Position numbers and translations under genes: made by a program
The notes under the pieces: generated by a model
Seen by the model: the letters and a program-made list of their open reading frames with translations, nothing else
Databases searched by the model: none
What the model was told of the DNA's origin: nothing
In this document: positions 7,029-15,436 of the stretch, one piece after another
Layout: every line of letters begins with the position of its first letter
How positions within the stretch are numbered: position 1 is the stretch's first letter
Source: Butyrivibrio sp.
Lineage (GTDB): Bacteria; Bacillota; Clostridia; Lachnospirales; Lachnospiraceae
Direction of reading: 5' to 3'
NCBI GenBank assembly: GCA_022486625.1
Contig: JAKVKH010000008.1
Span: 1-64,000 of the forward strand
DNA: 64,000 nucleotides

Positions 7029-8030
7029 ATGAAAAAAATTCCAGTAAAAATACTCACCGTTCTGATGATCTGCGCTTTAATTGCAGTCCTTGCAATATTC
7101 GGATACCAGTTCAAGGATGCCATACATATCAGACACATTGTCAGATCACATGAAAAAGATGCCCCGATACAGAAATCAGCTCAGATGCCTGCTGCTGTCC
7201 AACAGATCATGATCGGTTCCTTATGCAATAATCATGACAATGCACTCGCCACACTGAAAAACATAAAAGCCGCCGGTTATGATTCAATCGAACTGAATGA
7301 CTTCATGATCCACAAAACATCACTTTCCGTAAAACTCATGACACAGTTCGCCGGCATGCCGATCGGCAATGGCGGAAGCCTTGACTGGCACCGGCTGATC
7401 AAAGAAAGCGGTCTGCATGTAATCAGTCTGCACAGTGATCTTGGTAGTCTGGAAAAGAATCCTGAAACCGTCGCCGCCGAAGCCAGAAGCTTTGGAACTG
7501 ACACAGTTGTCATTACCGGCATGTATCAGTTTGATTACAGCAGCCAGGAAGATGTTGAAACACTTGCAAAACGTCTCAATGCCGCCGGAAAAGTTCTTGC
7601 CGGCAAAGGCATCCGGCTCCTGTATCACAATCATAACTGTGAACTCCAGCGGGTCAGCCGTAATGAAACTGCCTATGACATTCTCATTGAGAAAACCGAT
7701 CCGGCTTTCGTAAATTTTGAATTTGACAGCTACTGGATGACAGAAGGCGGTGCCAACGTCCCTGCCATCATGCAGAAACTCGGCAGCCGTATGAAACTGT
7801 GGCATATCAATGACCGCGGCTGTACGAAATCAGGTCCTTATATGACACCGATTCTGAAAGAAAATGAAACTGAACTTGGTTATGGTAATCTGGATCTGAA
7901 CACCCTTTCTGCCATTGCCATGCAAAACGGTGTCACGGGCGTTGTTCTGGAAACACATGAAAACTGGGTTGATCATGACCCGATCAAAAGTTTTGAAAAA
8001 AGTGCGGATTATATACAACAGACATTCTAA
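7029..8030 (+). CDS. Exported or membrane-anchored sugar phosphate isomerase/epimerase-like TIM-barrel protein
   Basis: A 333-residue protein of the xylose-isomerase-like / AP-endonuclease-2 superfamily: a TIM barrel with metal-ligand-type motifs YHNHN, EFDSYW, WHIND and a final VVLETHE. It starts with basic residues and one long hydrophobic segment (ILTVLMICALIAVLAIFGY) without a lipobox, so it should be secreted or held by an N-terminal anchor, unusual for a fold that normally acts in the cytoplasm. I choose ATG 7029 (GGAG six bases upstream) over 7017. Divergent from and probably controlled by the TetR gene. Reaction unknown. Confidence 0.88.
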   Translation: MKKIPVKILTVLMICALIAVLAIFGYQFKDAIHIRHIVRSHEKDAPIQKSAQMPAAVQQIMIGSLCNNHDNALATLKNIKAAGYDSIELNDFMIHKTSLSVKLMTQFAGMPIGNGGSLDWHRLIKESGLHVISLHSDLGSLEKNPETVAAEARSFGTDTVVITGMYQFDYSSQEDVETLAKRLNAAGKVLAGKGIRLLYHNHNCELQRVSRNETAYDILIEKTDPAFVNFEFDSYWMTEGGANVPAIMQKLGSRMKLWHINDRGCTKSGPYMTPILKENETELGYGNLDLNTLSAIAMQNGVTGVVLETHENWVDHDPIKSFEKSADYIQQTF

Positions 8031-8078
8031 GTCCGCTCAGATATAAAATACCGTCCGGCAGCAGAATACGAATCCCGC

Positions 8079-8969
8079 TTATTCCTTCAGCCTGTCATAC
8101 TCTTCATCTGTGATCTGAAGCACACAGCCATGGCGCTTTTTCAGTTTACCAAGATCATAATCCTGCTGCCCCGGGATGCTGAATACCCCACCTGCAAGAT
8201 CATCACTGATCAGCGGCAGATACCCCCTTCCTGCCGCAAACTGATCTACAATCAGACACCATCTGCCATCCGGAAGCCTGTACCCCTCAGGTCCTTCCAC
8301 TCCTTCCATATGATCCAGAACTTCTGAAGGAATCACCTCTGCCTGGTCTGTCAGTTTCCGCACACGGTCCATCCCGACGCGCCTGGAAGATTCGTTTTTG
8401 ACAAAACGGTAGTACCAGTCTCCATCTTTCACAATATTCATATCAATCACATGATTTTCTCTTTCAAGATAAACAGATGTTTTTGAAAACGTCCTGAAAT
8501 TCTTTGTGTATGCACCATATATTTTCTGTTTCGGTTTGACTTCTTCCGGACCTTTTACCATGGATGCCCAGAACACAAAGAATTCCCCCTTTTCTTCGTC
8601 ATAAATACTTTCCGGAGCCCATACGCAGCCTGCTCCCGGTACTCCTACACTGCATCTGCGCTCTGCGCTCCAATGCACCAGATCCTCCGATTCCCATACA
8701 ATCAGATCTCTGCTGCCGCCATACTGTGCTTTCTCCCATGATGTACCGTTTCCGATGCACAGATCTGTCGCCATCAGATAAAATTTCCCATTTTGCGTAT
8801 CTCTGACCATAAACGGATCACGTACACCCTTTTCTCCAATATGGGAACGCAGCACCGGCTGACCGCAGTTCAGATCCTCCCAGTGCATTCCATCCTGACT
8901 TACTGCAAAGTAAATCTGCTCGCCATCCTTCTGCTCCCCTGTAAAAAACACAAACAAATACCTGCTCAT
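8079..8969 (-). CDS. GH43-like five-bladed beta-propeller glycosidase
   Basis: Probable arabinan/xylan-side-chain hydrolase of the GH43/GH32-type propeller superfamily, 296 residues, without signal peptide and therefore cytoplasmic. Family-type blocks are visible: an early FAVSQDGMHWEDL, RDPFMVRD with the general aspartate, VWAPES, and EGPEGYRLPDG supplying the likely acid glutamate. The start is taken at 8969, with GAGGGG upstream and 19 bp after the deformylase stop; the longer frame to 9023 would overlap that gene. It is the last gene of a three-gene operon with deformylase and hydrolase. Substrate not assignable. Confidence 0.82.
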   Translation of the reverse strand: MSRYLFVFFTGEQKDGEQIYFAVSQDGMHWEDLNCGQPVLRSHIGEKGVRDPFMVRDTQNGKFYLMATDLCIGNGTSWEKAQYGGSRDLIVWESEDLVHWSAERRCSVGVPGAGCVWAPESIYDEEKGEFFVFWASMVKGPEEVKPKQKIYGAYTKNFRTFSKTSVYLERENHVIDMNIVKDGDWYYRFVKNESSRRVGMDRVRKLTDQAEVIPSEVLDHMEGVEGPEGYRLPDGRWCLIVDQFAAGRGYLPLISDDLAGGVFSIPGQQDYDLGKLKKRHGCVLQITDEEYDRLKE

Positions 8970-8988
8970 ATCCCGATATTTCCCCTCT

Positions 8989-9399
8989 TCAGATAATAAT
9001 TCCATCCAGATGATCACATTCATGCTGAATAATCTGAGCTGTCCATCCGGAAAATTTCCTTTTCTGATTTTTCATGTCCATATCCTGATACGTGACTTCA
9101 ATGTCACGATATCTTGTTGTCTGCCTTACGCCGTCAAGCGACAGACAGCCTTCTTCCGCCACAAATTCCCCGCTTTTCTTCGTGATCACCGGGTTCAACA
9201 TCGCCATATTGATCATACCGATATTTACAGCAATAATTCTCTTGCTGACCCCGATCATGTTAGCTGCCATGCCGACACATTCCTCTTCATGTGACTTAAG
9301 TGTATCCAGCAGATCCAGTGCTACCGGAAGGTCTGTTTCCGATACAGGAACTGATTTCTGTCTGAGTAAAAAAATATCTCTGCATATGGGCCTGATCAT
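8989..9399 (-). CDS. def: Peptide deformylase-like protein
   Basis: Removes the N-terminal formyl group from new proteins, a metal hydrolase of 136 residues. Motif 2 (EGCLS) and motif 3 (HECDH) supply the metal ligands Cys, His, His and the catalytic Glu. Motif 1 reads CVGMAANMIG instead of the usual G-x-G-x-A-A-x-Q-I-G, so the active-site glutamine is replaced by methionine. Short clostridial second deformylases look like this, but activity is less certain. The ATG overlaps the upstream hydrolase stop (ATGA), indicating translational coupling. Probably an extra copy beside a housekeeping def elsewhere. Confidence 0.85.
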   Translation of the reverse strand: MIRPICRDIFLLRQKSVPVSETDLPVALDLLDTLKSHEEECVGMAANMIGVSKRIIAVNIGMINMAMLNPVITKKSGEFVAEEGCLSLDGVRQTTRYRDIEVTYQDMDMKNQKRKFSGWTAQIIQHECDHLDGIII

Positions 9400-10199
9400 A
9401 TTCTCTCCTGTTCTTTCAGAAACCCTACCGCAGTCTGAATGGCGATTCTGTCATCCGTCCCTTTAAAACCATGTCCGGCACCAGGCAAAACAGTAAGTCT
9501 GCATTGCCCTTCCGAATATGCATTTCTTGCTCTTTCGGAATAGCTGACATTTACAATCGGATCTGCATCACCATGAATAATCAGAACCGGCCCTCTGTAG
9601 CCTTTAAGTTCTTCCGTAAAATCCAACTGCTGCGCATCTTCCGCATAACACTTTCCCAGTTTCATCGGTCCGCATCTGAAAGTGTCCGGTATATTCTGCG
9701 GGTCAAACTCCGAGAACATCATATGTCCCTTTCTGGCATCATCCGGAATACAGAGTGCCGGATAGAACATAATCAGCCCTTTAATTTTTTCCTTCAACTG
9801 CGCGGCCGTCATTCCACTGACAAATCCGCCCTGACTGCATCCCATAAGAAAAAGTCCTGAGGCATCCACCGTCTCAAGACTGCTTACATATTCAATCACA
9901 GTTTTCAGATCCTTTATTTCCGTAAGGACTGACATCTCCGTCGATTTACCGCTGCTCTTGCTTCCGACACCGCCGCCGTTATAATCGAATATAAATGCTG
10001 CAACCCCTGCCGCAGCCATTTTCTCTGCGTACATCTTCACCGTCATCTGTGTTGCCATAAAACCATGTGATATGATTATTGCCGGTATTTTTCCTTCATT
10101 TTCCGGAATAAATGCTGTTCCACTGATCGTCAGCCCTTCTCTTACGCATGTAAATGACCTGCCCGAAACATGTGTTGCCCTGTTTTTAAAAATTCCCAT
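9396..10199 (-). CDS. Alpha/beta hydrolase (serine esterase/peptidase-like)
   Basis: Cytoplasmic serine hydrolase of 267 residues. It has the oxyanion-type HGF near residue 45, the nucleophile elbow GCSQGG, the acid in HGDADPIV and the catalytic histidine in GAGHGF, the full triad of the fold. A BAAT/dienelactone-like or S33-type esterase are both possible. First gene of the hydrolase-deformylase-GH43 operon (4-bp overlap with the next gene), preceded by GGGGG 7 bases before the ATG. Substrate unknown, perhaps an acyl group on a sugar given the GH43 partner (inference). Confidence 0.88.
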   Translation of the reverse strand: MGIFKNRATHVSGRSFTCVREGLTISGTAFIPENEGKIPAIIISHGFMATQMTVKMYAEKMAAAGVAAFIFDYNGGGVGSKSSGKSTEMSVLTEIKDLKTVIEYVSSLETVDASGLFLMGCSQGGFVSGMTAAQLKEKIKGLIMFYPALCIPDDARKGHMMFSEFDPQNIPDTFRCGPMKLGKCYAEDAQQLDFTEELKGYRGPVLIIHGDADPIVNVSYSERARNAYSEGQCRLTVLPGAGHGFKGTDDRIAIQTAVGFLKEQERI

Positions 10200-10276
10200 T
10201 TTTAATCCCCCATTGACATGTTTTTATCCAGTATATCACGGATTATCTCCACGTCTTCCGGTAAATGAGCAATTTC

Positions 10277-11101
10277 TTAAAGATAGCAATATCTGTAAAA
10301 AGGCAGTATTTCTGCCTTTCTGCTGTTTTCTGCATTTCTCCAGTGTTCTCTTTTTCCCCAGTCAAATCTTTTAAACTCATACCATGGATATTCCTGCGAC
10401 TGTGAAATCAGCGCTGCAAGCTGAATAGTTCCATCATCTTCCAGCCGGATCAGCTGACATCCACATGGTGAAGATAAATCTGCCGGGGATACCGCACATC
10501 CGTTTACGGACCACATATCTCCAATTCTGGTGACAACCGGCTCCGATACATGCATGTGTCCTGTCAGAATAAGTCTGGCCCTGCTGATGATTTTCCCCTG
10601 CGCCTCCTGTGAATCCAGCAGTTCAATCGGGTGATGCATCAGTACCACTGCGCCCTTCTGAAGTTTTTCGAGTTCCCGTTCTTCCACCTGTACTTTATCA
10701 TACTGTCCGTTTTTCATATTCCTGCAGCTGTTAACAGACAGGAACTGTATTCCATCCTTTACCATCTGGTTATTTTCCTGAAAACAGCTATGTTGCAGCA
10801 TTTCATAATCTGTAAAAATATTTGCATCTGCTTTTCTCTGCAGGTCATGGTTCCCGGGACAGCTGATGATATTTTCTCTTCCGATATTCAGTTCCGTAAC
10901 GAAATCTCTGATGCATTTTCTTGCTGTCAGATAGGCGGATGCCGCCGGATAACGATAAAAATCTCCCGTAAAAGCAAGCACATCCGGTTCCCATTCCGCT
11001 GGAAGATTATATATTCTGCTGCACAGTGCATTCCATCTCTTCAGAAATTCTTTTTCCCCATCTGCACTGATATGCAGATCTGTCATGTGAAGAATAACCA
11101 T
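10277..11101 (-). CDS. Calcineurin-like metallophosphoesterase
   Basis: Binuclear-metal phosphoesterase of 274 residues. All five signature blocks are present: DLHIS, GDFY, GNHD, MHHPIE and GHMHVSE. There is no signal peptide, so it acts in the cytoplasm, likely on a phosphodiester or nucleotide. The start at 11101 is fixed by GAAGGA four bases upstream; the upstream ATG at 11149 lacks a ribosome site. It stands between the alpha/beta hydrolase and HD-GYP genes with its own spacing, so operon membership is uncertain. Confidence 0.88.
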   Translation of the reverse strand: MVILHMTDLHISADGEKEFLKRWNALCSRIYNLPAEWEPDVLAFTGDFYRYPAASAYLTARKCIRDFVTELNIGRENIISCPGNHDLQRKADANIFTDYEMLQHSCFQENNQMVKDGIQFLSVNSCRNMKNGQYDKVQVEERELEKLQKGAVVLMHHPIELLDSQEAQGKIISRARLILTGHMHVSEPVVTRIGDMWSVNGCAVSPADLSSPCGCQLIRLEDDGTIQLAALISQSQEYPWYEFKRFDWGKREHWRNAENSRKAEILPFYRYCYL

Positions 11102-11202
11102 TTTTTCCTTCCCCTCTGCCGGAAAACTGTTCCGATCGGATATCTCCAATATAAAAGAATTACTGTATTCCGGCTATCACGAAAAGGAAATTTTCATGAA
11201 AA

Positions 11203-11239
11203 AAGCAGGTAAAACCTGCCTGTAGCAGTTTTACCCGCT
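11203..11239 (-). terminator. Intrinsic terminator of the HD-GYP gene
   Basis: Minus strand AGCGGGTAAAAC ... GTTTTACCTGCT, a stem of about 12 bp with a wobble pair, followed by TTTTTTC. It begins directly at the stop codon of the HD-GYP gene. Confidence 0.82.
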
Positions 11240-12916
11240 TTAAAATGATTGCATTTCGTATGTCGGCTCAAACTCTGAACTGCCAAACACTTTGTAAAAA
11301 TTTGCAAAAATGCGACACATGATAGAGTCCACATTTTCTTCGCCCGCTTCAACCAGAATTGCCAGCAGCTGCGTATCCGAAACCTCTGAAATCACGTCGG
11401 CCTGACGGACGGTTTTCTTCACTGCCAGCTCCATGGTCTGAATCGCCTTTTTCTGCCTTTCCGGATCCGGAATGACCCCCGGTATCGGCCGCAATGTAAT
11501 CATGACCAGTTCAAAAGAATGCCCGTAACGGCTGCAGAAGTTTCTGATATATTCATAGAACTTTGGTGTTTCCGTTTCTTCCAGTCCGACAGCGCCTTCG
11601 TATTTTCCGGTAAGTACCAGTCTGCTGATCAGTTCCTGCAGGTTCTGAATCTCATTTTCCGGAAGCTTATCCTCCGGTGTTTCTACCGCCATATTCTGCT
11701 TCTCTGCAATTTTTTCCAGGCTTCCGTCTTCAAGCAGCCCCATAAAAACATCCAGATAAACAGGATCGAACTGCAATCCTCTTCCCTGCTGCATTTCCTG
11801 TATGATTTTTTCCCTCGGAAGCGCGTTTCGATAGATTCGATCCGAATTCATGGCATCATAGGCATCCATTACAGAAACAACTCTTGCATGTGCGGAAATG
11901 TTTTCTCCTGCCAGATGCTCCGGGTATCCCTTACCGTCATAGCGCTCATGATGATGCAATGCAACATCCTTCGCACCCGGAAGTGTTGTGGCATTTTCCA
12001 GAATATTCGCACCGGATACCGTATGTGACTGAATCACCCGGTATTCCATGTCATTCAGTCTGCCCTGTTTGTTCAGAATCGTATCCGGAATTCCGATCTT
12101 ACCGACATCATGCAGCAGTGCCTCATAGCGCAGTATGCCGACCTCTTCTTCCGGCCAGCCGAGTTTCCTCGCAAGTGCCACAGAATATGCCGATACTCTT
12201 GCAGAATGCCCGTTTGTATATTTATCCTTGGCATCAATCGCACTGACCAGCGTCAACACCATCTGCTCATACATTTTTTCCAGTTCAATACGCTTGTCCT
12301 TCTCTGCCGCAGTCAGTCTTGTCACTTCATTATGGAGCCGCTCATCGTAATCATACTGGTCCAGTGTCATCGCATGATACTGTATCATGGATACTGACTC
12401 CAGCATAAGTGCAAACATATACAGAATCGGGAAACGCTGTATGAAGGTCTGTGAGTAAAAAGCTTCCATGTGCTGCCGCAGCGGTGTATAAAAAAGAATA
12501 AGATACAGAAACAGGTAGTATACTCCAATCGCAATTCCGAACCGGACACCGATAAAATACATCATCGCCATCGGCACCAGAATCGTCCAGAGCGTTGCGA
12601 ACCCTTCATTGGTACCGCAAATCGTATAATATGTAAAAATAAAAACAGCAAGTACAGAAAACGAAACTGCTGCAATTCTGCGATTTTTCAGTCTGGATGT
12701 TACAAAATAGATAAATAATCCTGTCAGGGCAAGAATCACTGTCGTCAGCCCCATCATCATTTTATGCTGATAGAAATTCATTACCGTCGTAATGGACGCA
12801 ACAAATGTGATCAGAAGGCCCACAATGCCTACTGTTCTGATATTGTCTTCTTTCAGTTTTCCCCTGTAGATATCCTGTTTCAGAAGATTATGATACTTCT
12901 TCATCATCTCAAGCAT
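11240..12916 (-). CDS. Membrane HD-GYP cyclic-di-GMP phosphodiesterase with degenerate GGDEF-like tail
   Basis: Signalling enzyme predicted to hydrolyse cyclic di-GMP, 558 residues. About six membrane helices occupy residues 25-190. A short coiled segment leads into the HD-GYP domain (about 215-395) with HDVGKIGIP and HHERYDGKGYP, the full metal and GYP signature. The C-terminal 130 residues (RQADVISEVSDTQLLAIL) resemble a GGDEF fold lacking the GGDEF motif, so a sensor or nucleotide-binding remnant is likely. AAGGA lies six bases before the ATG. Alone in its unit, with a terminator downstream. The sensed signal is unknown. Confidence 0.93.
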   Translation of the reverse strand: MLEMMKKYHNLLKQDIYRGKLKEDNIRTVGIVGLLITFVASITTVMNFYQHKMMMGLTTVILALTGLFIYFVTSRLKNRRIAAVSFSVLAVFIFTYYTICGTNEGFATLWTILVPMAMMYFIGVRFGIAIGVYYLFLYLILFYTPLRQHMEAFYSQTFIQRFPILYMFALMLESVSMIQYHAMTLDQYDYDERLHNEVTRLTAAEKDKRIELEKMYEQMVLTLVSAIDAKDKYTNGHSARVSAYSVALARKLGWPEEEVGILRYEALLHDVGKIGIPDTILNKQGRLNDMEYRVIQSHTVSGANILENATTLPGAKDVALHHHERYDGKGYPEHLAGENISAHARVVSVMDAYDAMNSDRIYRNALPREKIIQEMQQGRGLQFDPVYLDVFMGLLEDGSLEKIAEKQNMAVETPEDKLPENEIQNLQELISRLVLTGKYEGAVGLEETETPKFYEYIRNFCSRYGHSFELVMITLRPIPGVIPDPERQKKAIQTMELAVKKTVRQADVISEVSDTQLLAILVEAGEENVDSIMCRIFANFYKVFGSSEFEPTYEMQSF

Positions 12917-13049
12917 GGCAGATCCTTCTCAGAGTCTCTTTTTCTATATTATATTCTTTAGTTTAACATAGTGAACGGATACCATTACACATTTTTTCCG
13001 GATTTTGACAAAATATCATATTCTGACACTTCTATAACCTTCCGGCCGT

Positions 13050-13078
13050 TTGCATAAATCATATTTCTTTTCTATAAT
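13050..13078 (+). promoter_or_regulatory. sigmaA promoter of the MerR-methyltransferase-like gene
   Basis: TTGCAT (13050-13055), 17-bp spacer, TATAAT (13073-13078). The start is expected near 13085, giving a leader of about 80 bases that holds a complete terminator. Confidence 0.8.
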
Positions 13079-13080
13079 AA

Positions 13081-13150
13081 TTGAAATGAGCTGCAATGGC
13101 AGTTTATTTCAAAAGCGCAGGTGCTGATTTACACCTGCGCTTTATTTTTT
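13081..13150 (+). terminator. Leader hairpin plus intrinsic terminator (attenuator candidate)
   Basis: First a small nested hairpin, TTGAAAT ... ATTTCAA around CTGC/GCAG (13081-13111). Then a perfect 12-bp stem AAAGCGCAGGTG / CACCTGCGCTTT with an 8-base loop (13112-13143), followed by ATTTTTTG. It ends 15 bases before the start codon at 13166, so most transcripts from the promoter at 13050 should stop here unless the hairpin is disrupted. Confidence 0.8.
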
Positions 13151-13165
13151 GTGAAAGGAAGAAAT

Positions 13166-14401
13166 ATGAAAATCGGAGAACTGTCACTCAAATATCATAT
13201 CTCAAAAGATACCATCCGGTATTATGTGGAAAAAGGCCTTCTGCTGCCTGACACACATAGTGCACAGATGAAATTCTCAGAACGTGAAGCTGACGATCTG
13301 GAAGAAATTATCCGTTTGAAAAATCTCAGTTTTACTATTCATGAAATACAGGCTGTTCTGAATCTCAGACGCATGTCCAACCTGATTGAACCGGATACCA
13401 TTCAGGCATATCTGAAAATACTGCAGGACAAGATGGAAAATATTCATCAGAAACAAATGCTGCTTGAAAAAGCCTCCCAAACCATCGAGGAAGAAATCCG
13501 TATCTGTGCCTCCAGAGAAAAGGAAATTTCCATTTCCACCGGCGTTCCACTGGTTGCACTTCAATACCTTGTATGTCCTTTATGCGGTAAAAAACTGAAA
13601 ATCAGTCAGGCCAGTATGACTGATGAATATCTGGATTTCGGAAAGCTCGACTGCAGCTGTGGTTATCATGCCGATATTATAAACGGAATTGTTGATACCG
13701 GAAACCGTTATCCTGGCAGCTACGATCATCCGGATGAAAAGCGGGGCCTGTACCGCAACGTCGGGGATGAATTTATTGTCGGCTTTCAGAAAAGCAGTGA
13801 TATGGTATCACGAAGCCTGGAGGAAATGAATCTCCATGACAAAATAATCATGGAAACAAATATTAATGGATATTTTTTCCTTTATAACAACTGTTCCCGG
13901 TTCAGAAATGACTGCCTGTACATCATCACAGATAAATATCCGCAGATGCTGCTCATGTATAAACATCTGATTGAACTTATGCATGTAGATGCCCATATCC
14001 TCTATATCGCCGACGCAGGCGTGAATTATCCCATTCAGAAAGGAATCGTTCATGTACTGCTGGACTTCTATGGTTCCAATGAACATTTCCTGTACCACAA
14101 GCACAATTTTCTGAATATGTATAAAAAATATCTTCAACCGGAAGGTACCGTTATCGGTGTCATGATGGGTTTCCATAATGGCGCAGCCTCGCTGAAAAAA
14201 GTTCCTCTGAAATATCCCGAATGCTCTGATCTTGCCATGAATCTGGACCTTCTGCTTGAAGCATATAAAGCAGAAGGTTTCACCATCGCACACTCACCTG
14301 TTGCACGAATCACTCACACCTACGACCAGTATTCCTTCTCCTGCCATCTGGATGGGGATTTTCTGGAAATCATGTACTATGAAGCTAAACGTGGAGTATA
14401 G
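13166..14401 (+). CDS. MerR-type regulator fused to zinc ribbon and methyltransferase-like domain
   Basis: A 411-residue three-part protein. Residues 1-70 form a MerR winged helix (MKIGELSLKYHISKDTIRYYVEKGLL); about 75-125 is a coiled coil. Then comes a zinc ribbon (CPLCGKKL ... CSCGYH) followed by GIVDTG, resembling the head of RlmA-type rRNA methyltransferases. The rest looks like a class I methyltransferase fold, but the glycine-rich SAM loop is replaced by METNINGYFF, so SAM binding is doubtful. The start (AAGGA six bases upstream) is preferred to 13121, which lies in the terminator loop. It may sense a ligand through the dead enzyme domain (inference). Confidence 0.78.
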   Translation: MKIGELSLKYHISKDTIRYYVEKGLLLPDTHSAQMKFSEREADDLEEIIRLKNLSFTIHEIQAVLNLRRMSNLIEPDTIQAYLKILQDKMENIHQKQMLLEKASQTIEEEIRICASREKEISISTGVPLVALQYLVCPLCGKKLKISQASMTDEYLDFGKLDCSCGYHADIINGIVDTGNRYPGSYDHPDEKRGLYRNVGDEFIVGFQKSSDMVSRSLEEMNLHDKIIMETNINGYFFLYNNCSRFRNDCLYIITDKYPQMLLMYKHLIELMHVDAHILYIADAGVNYPIQKGIVHVLLDFYGSNEHFLYHKHNFLNMYKKYLQPEGTVIGVMMGFHNGAASLKKVPLKYPECSDLAMNLDLLLEAYKAEGFTIAHSPVARITHTYDQYSFSCHLDGDFLEIMYYEAKRGV

Positions 14402-14436
14402 TCCATGTTTTCTGTATAAAAAATGAAAAAAGACGA

Positions 14437-14467
14437 TTGACATCGGGCAGGCACACAATGATATGAT
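14437..14467 (+). promoter_or_regulatory. Candidate promoter of the amino-acid transporter operon
   Basis: TTGACA (14437-14442) and TATGAT (14462-14467) with a 19-bp spacer. A long spacer of this kind is typical of MerR-activated promoters; the MerR-like gene is immediately upstream, so activation by it is a testable idea. Confidence 0.55.
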
Positions 14468-14484
14468 GCTTGCAACGTACAAAG

Positions 14485-14526
14485 AGGTAGGGCATTTCAG
14501 AACACTGAAATGCACCTGCCTTTTTG
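14485..14526 (+). terminator. Intrinsic terminator between the MerR-like gene and the amino-acid transporter operon
   Basis: Stem of about 16 bp, AGGTAGG-GCATTTCAG with CTGAAATGC-A-CCTGCCT, loop AACA, then TTTTTG. It may end the upstream gene's transcript or, if the promoter at 14437 is used, act as a leader attenuator for the transporter operon. Confidence 0.8.
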
Positions 14527-14577
14527 TCATTAATGAAACCATCCGTTAACCATGAAGTACAGAAAGGGGAGTAATTT

Positions 14578-15420
14578 ATGAAAAGAATAATCGCAGCTCT
14601 GTTAACAACAGCAATCACAGTATCAATAACCGCATGCGGCAGCCAGTCCGCAGCCGGTAACACCGCATCCTCTGATGCAGGTACCTCTGACACAGCATCA
14701 GTATCCGCCGGAACCTCTGCTTCTGAAACCGCAGCCGCAGGTGCTTCTGACAAAGTCTATACCATTGCAACCGACACCACCTTTGCACCATTTGAATTTG
14801 AAGATGATAACGGCAATATGGTTGGCATTGATCTTGAACTTCTGGATGCCATTGCCAAAGACCAGGGCTTCAAATATGAGCTAGAATACGTCGGATTTTC
14901 TGCTGCGGTAACTGCTCTGGAAGCCGGTGAAATTGACGGAGTCATCGCCGGAATGTCCATTACTGATGAAAGAAAACAGAAATATGACTTTTCAGATCCT
15001 TATTTTGACTCCGGCGTTGCAATGGCTGTCCTGTCAGATTCCGATATCAACTCTTATGATGCTCTGAAAGGAAAGACCGTAGCTGTCAAAATGGGTACAG
15101 AAAGTGAAACCTTTGCAAACTCCATTAAAGATAAATATGGTTTCGAAATCAAGGAATTTGAAGATTCTGCCACAATGTACCAGGATGTTCTGGCCGGAAC
15201 CTCTGCTGCCGTATTTGATGATTACCCGGTTCTTGGATACCAGATCAGCAAGGGTATCGGTTTCAAAATGCCGCTCTCCATGGAACAGGGTTCCTCTTAC
15301 GGCTTTGCAACGCTCAAGGGTGCCAATCCTGAACTGGTTGAAATGTTTGACAAGGGACTTGCTGATATGAAAGCCAACGGAACTTACGACAAAATCATAA
15401 ATAAATATATCAGTAAATAA
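14578..15420 (+). CDS. Amino-acid ABC transporter substrate-binding lipoprotein
   Basis: Binds a polar amino acid outside the membrane, 280 residues. The signal peptide ends at lipobox ITAC (Cys19); a Ala/Ser/Thr tether precedes the family-3 domain, which opens YTIATDTTFAPFEFEDDNGNMVGIDLELLDAIA. It shows the ligand-binding arginine region ITDERKQKYDFSDPYFDSG and the later GKTVAVKMGTESE. Ribosome site GGGGAG seven bases upstream. It heads a six-gene operon. Glutamine, glutamate or a related compound fits the amidohydrolase partner, but the ligand is not proven. Confidence 0.95.
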   Translation: MKRIIAALLTTAITVSITACGSQSAAGNTASSDAGTSDTASVSAGTSASETAAAGASDKVYTIATDTTFAPFEFEDDNGNMVGIDLELLDAIAKDQGFKYELEYVGFSAAVTALEAGEIDGVIAGMSITDERKQKYDFSDPYFDSGVAMAVLSDSDINSYDALKGKTVAVKMGTESETFANSIKDKYGFEIKEFEDSATMYQDVLAGTSAAVFDDYPVLGYQISKGIGFKMPLSMEQGSSYGFATLKGANPELVEMFDKGLADMKANGTYDKIINKYISK

Positions 15421-15436
15421 AAAGGAGCTGACCTGT

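Noticed and set aside
14402..14577. T-box or amino-acid riboswitch before the amino-acid transporter
   Set aside because: The leader before the terminator is too short, and no T-box sequence or aptamer-like helices are visible.
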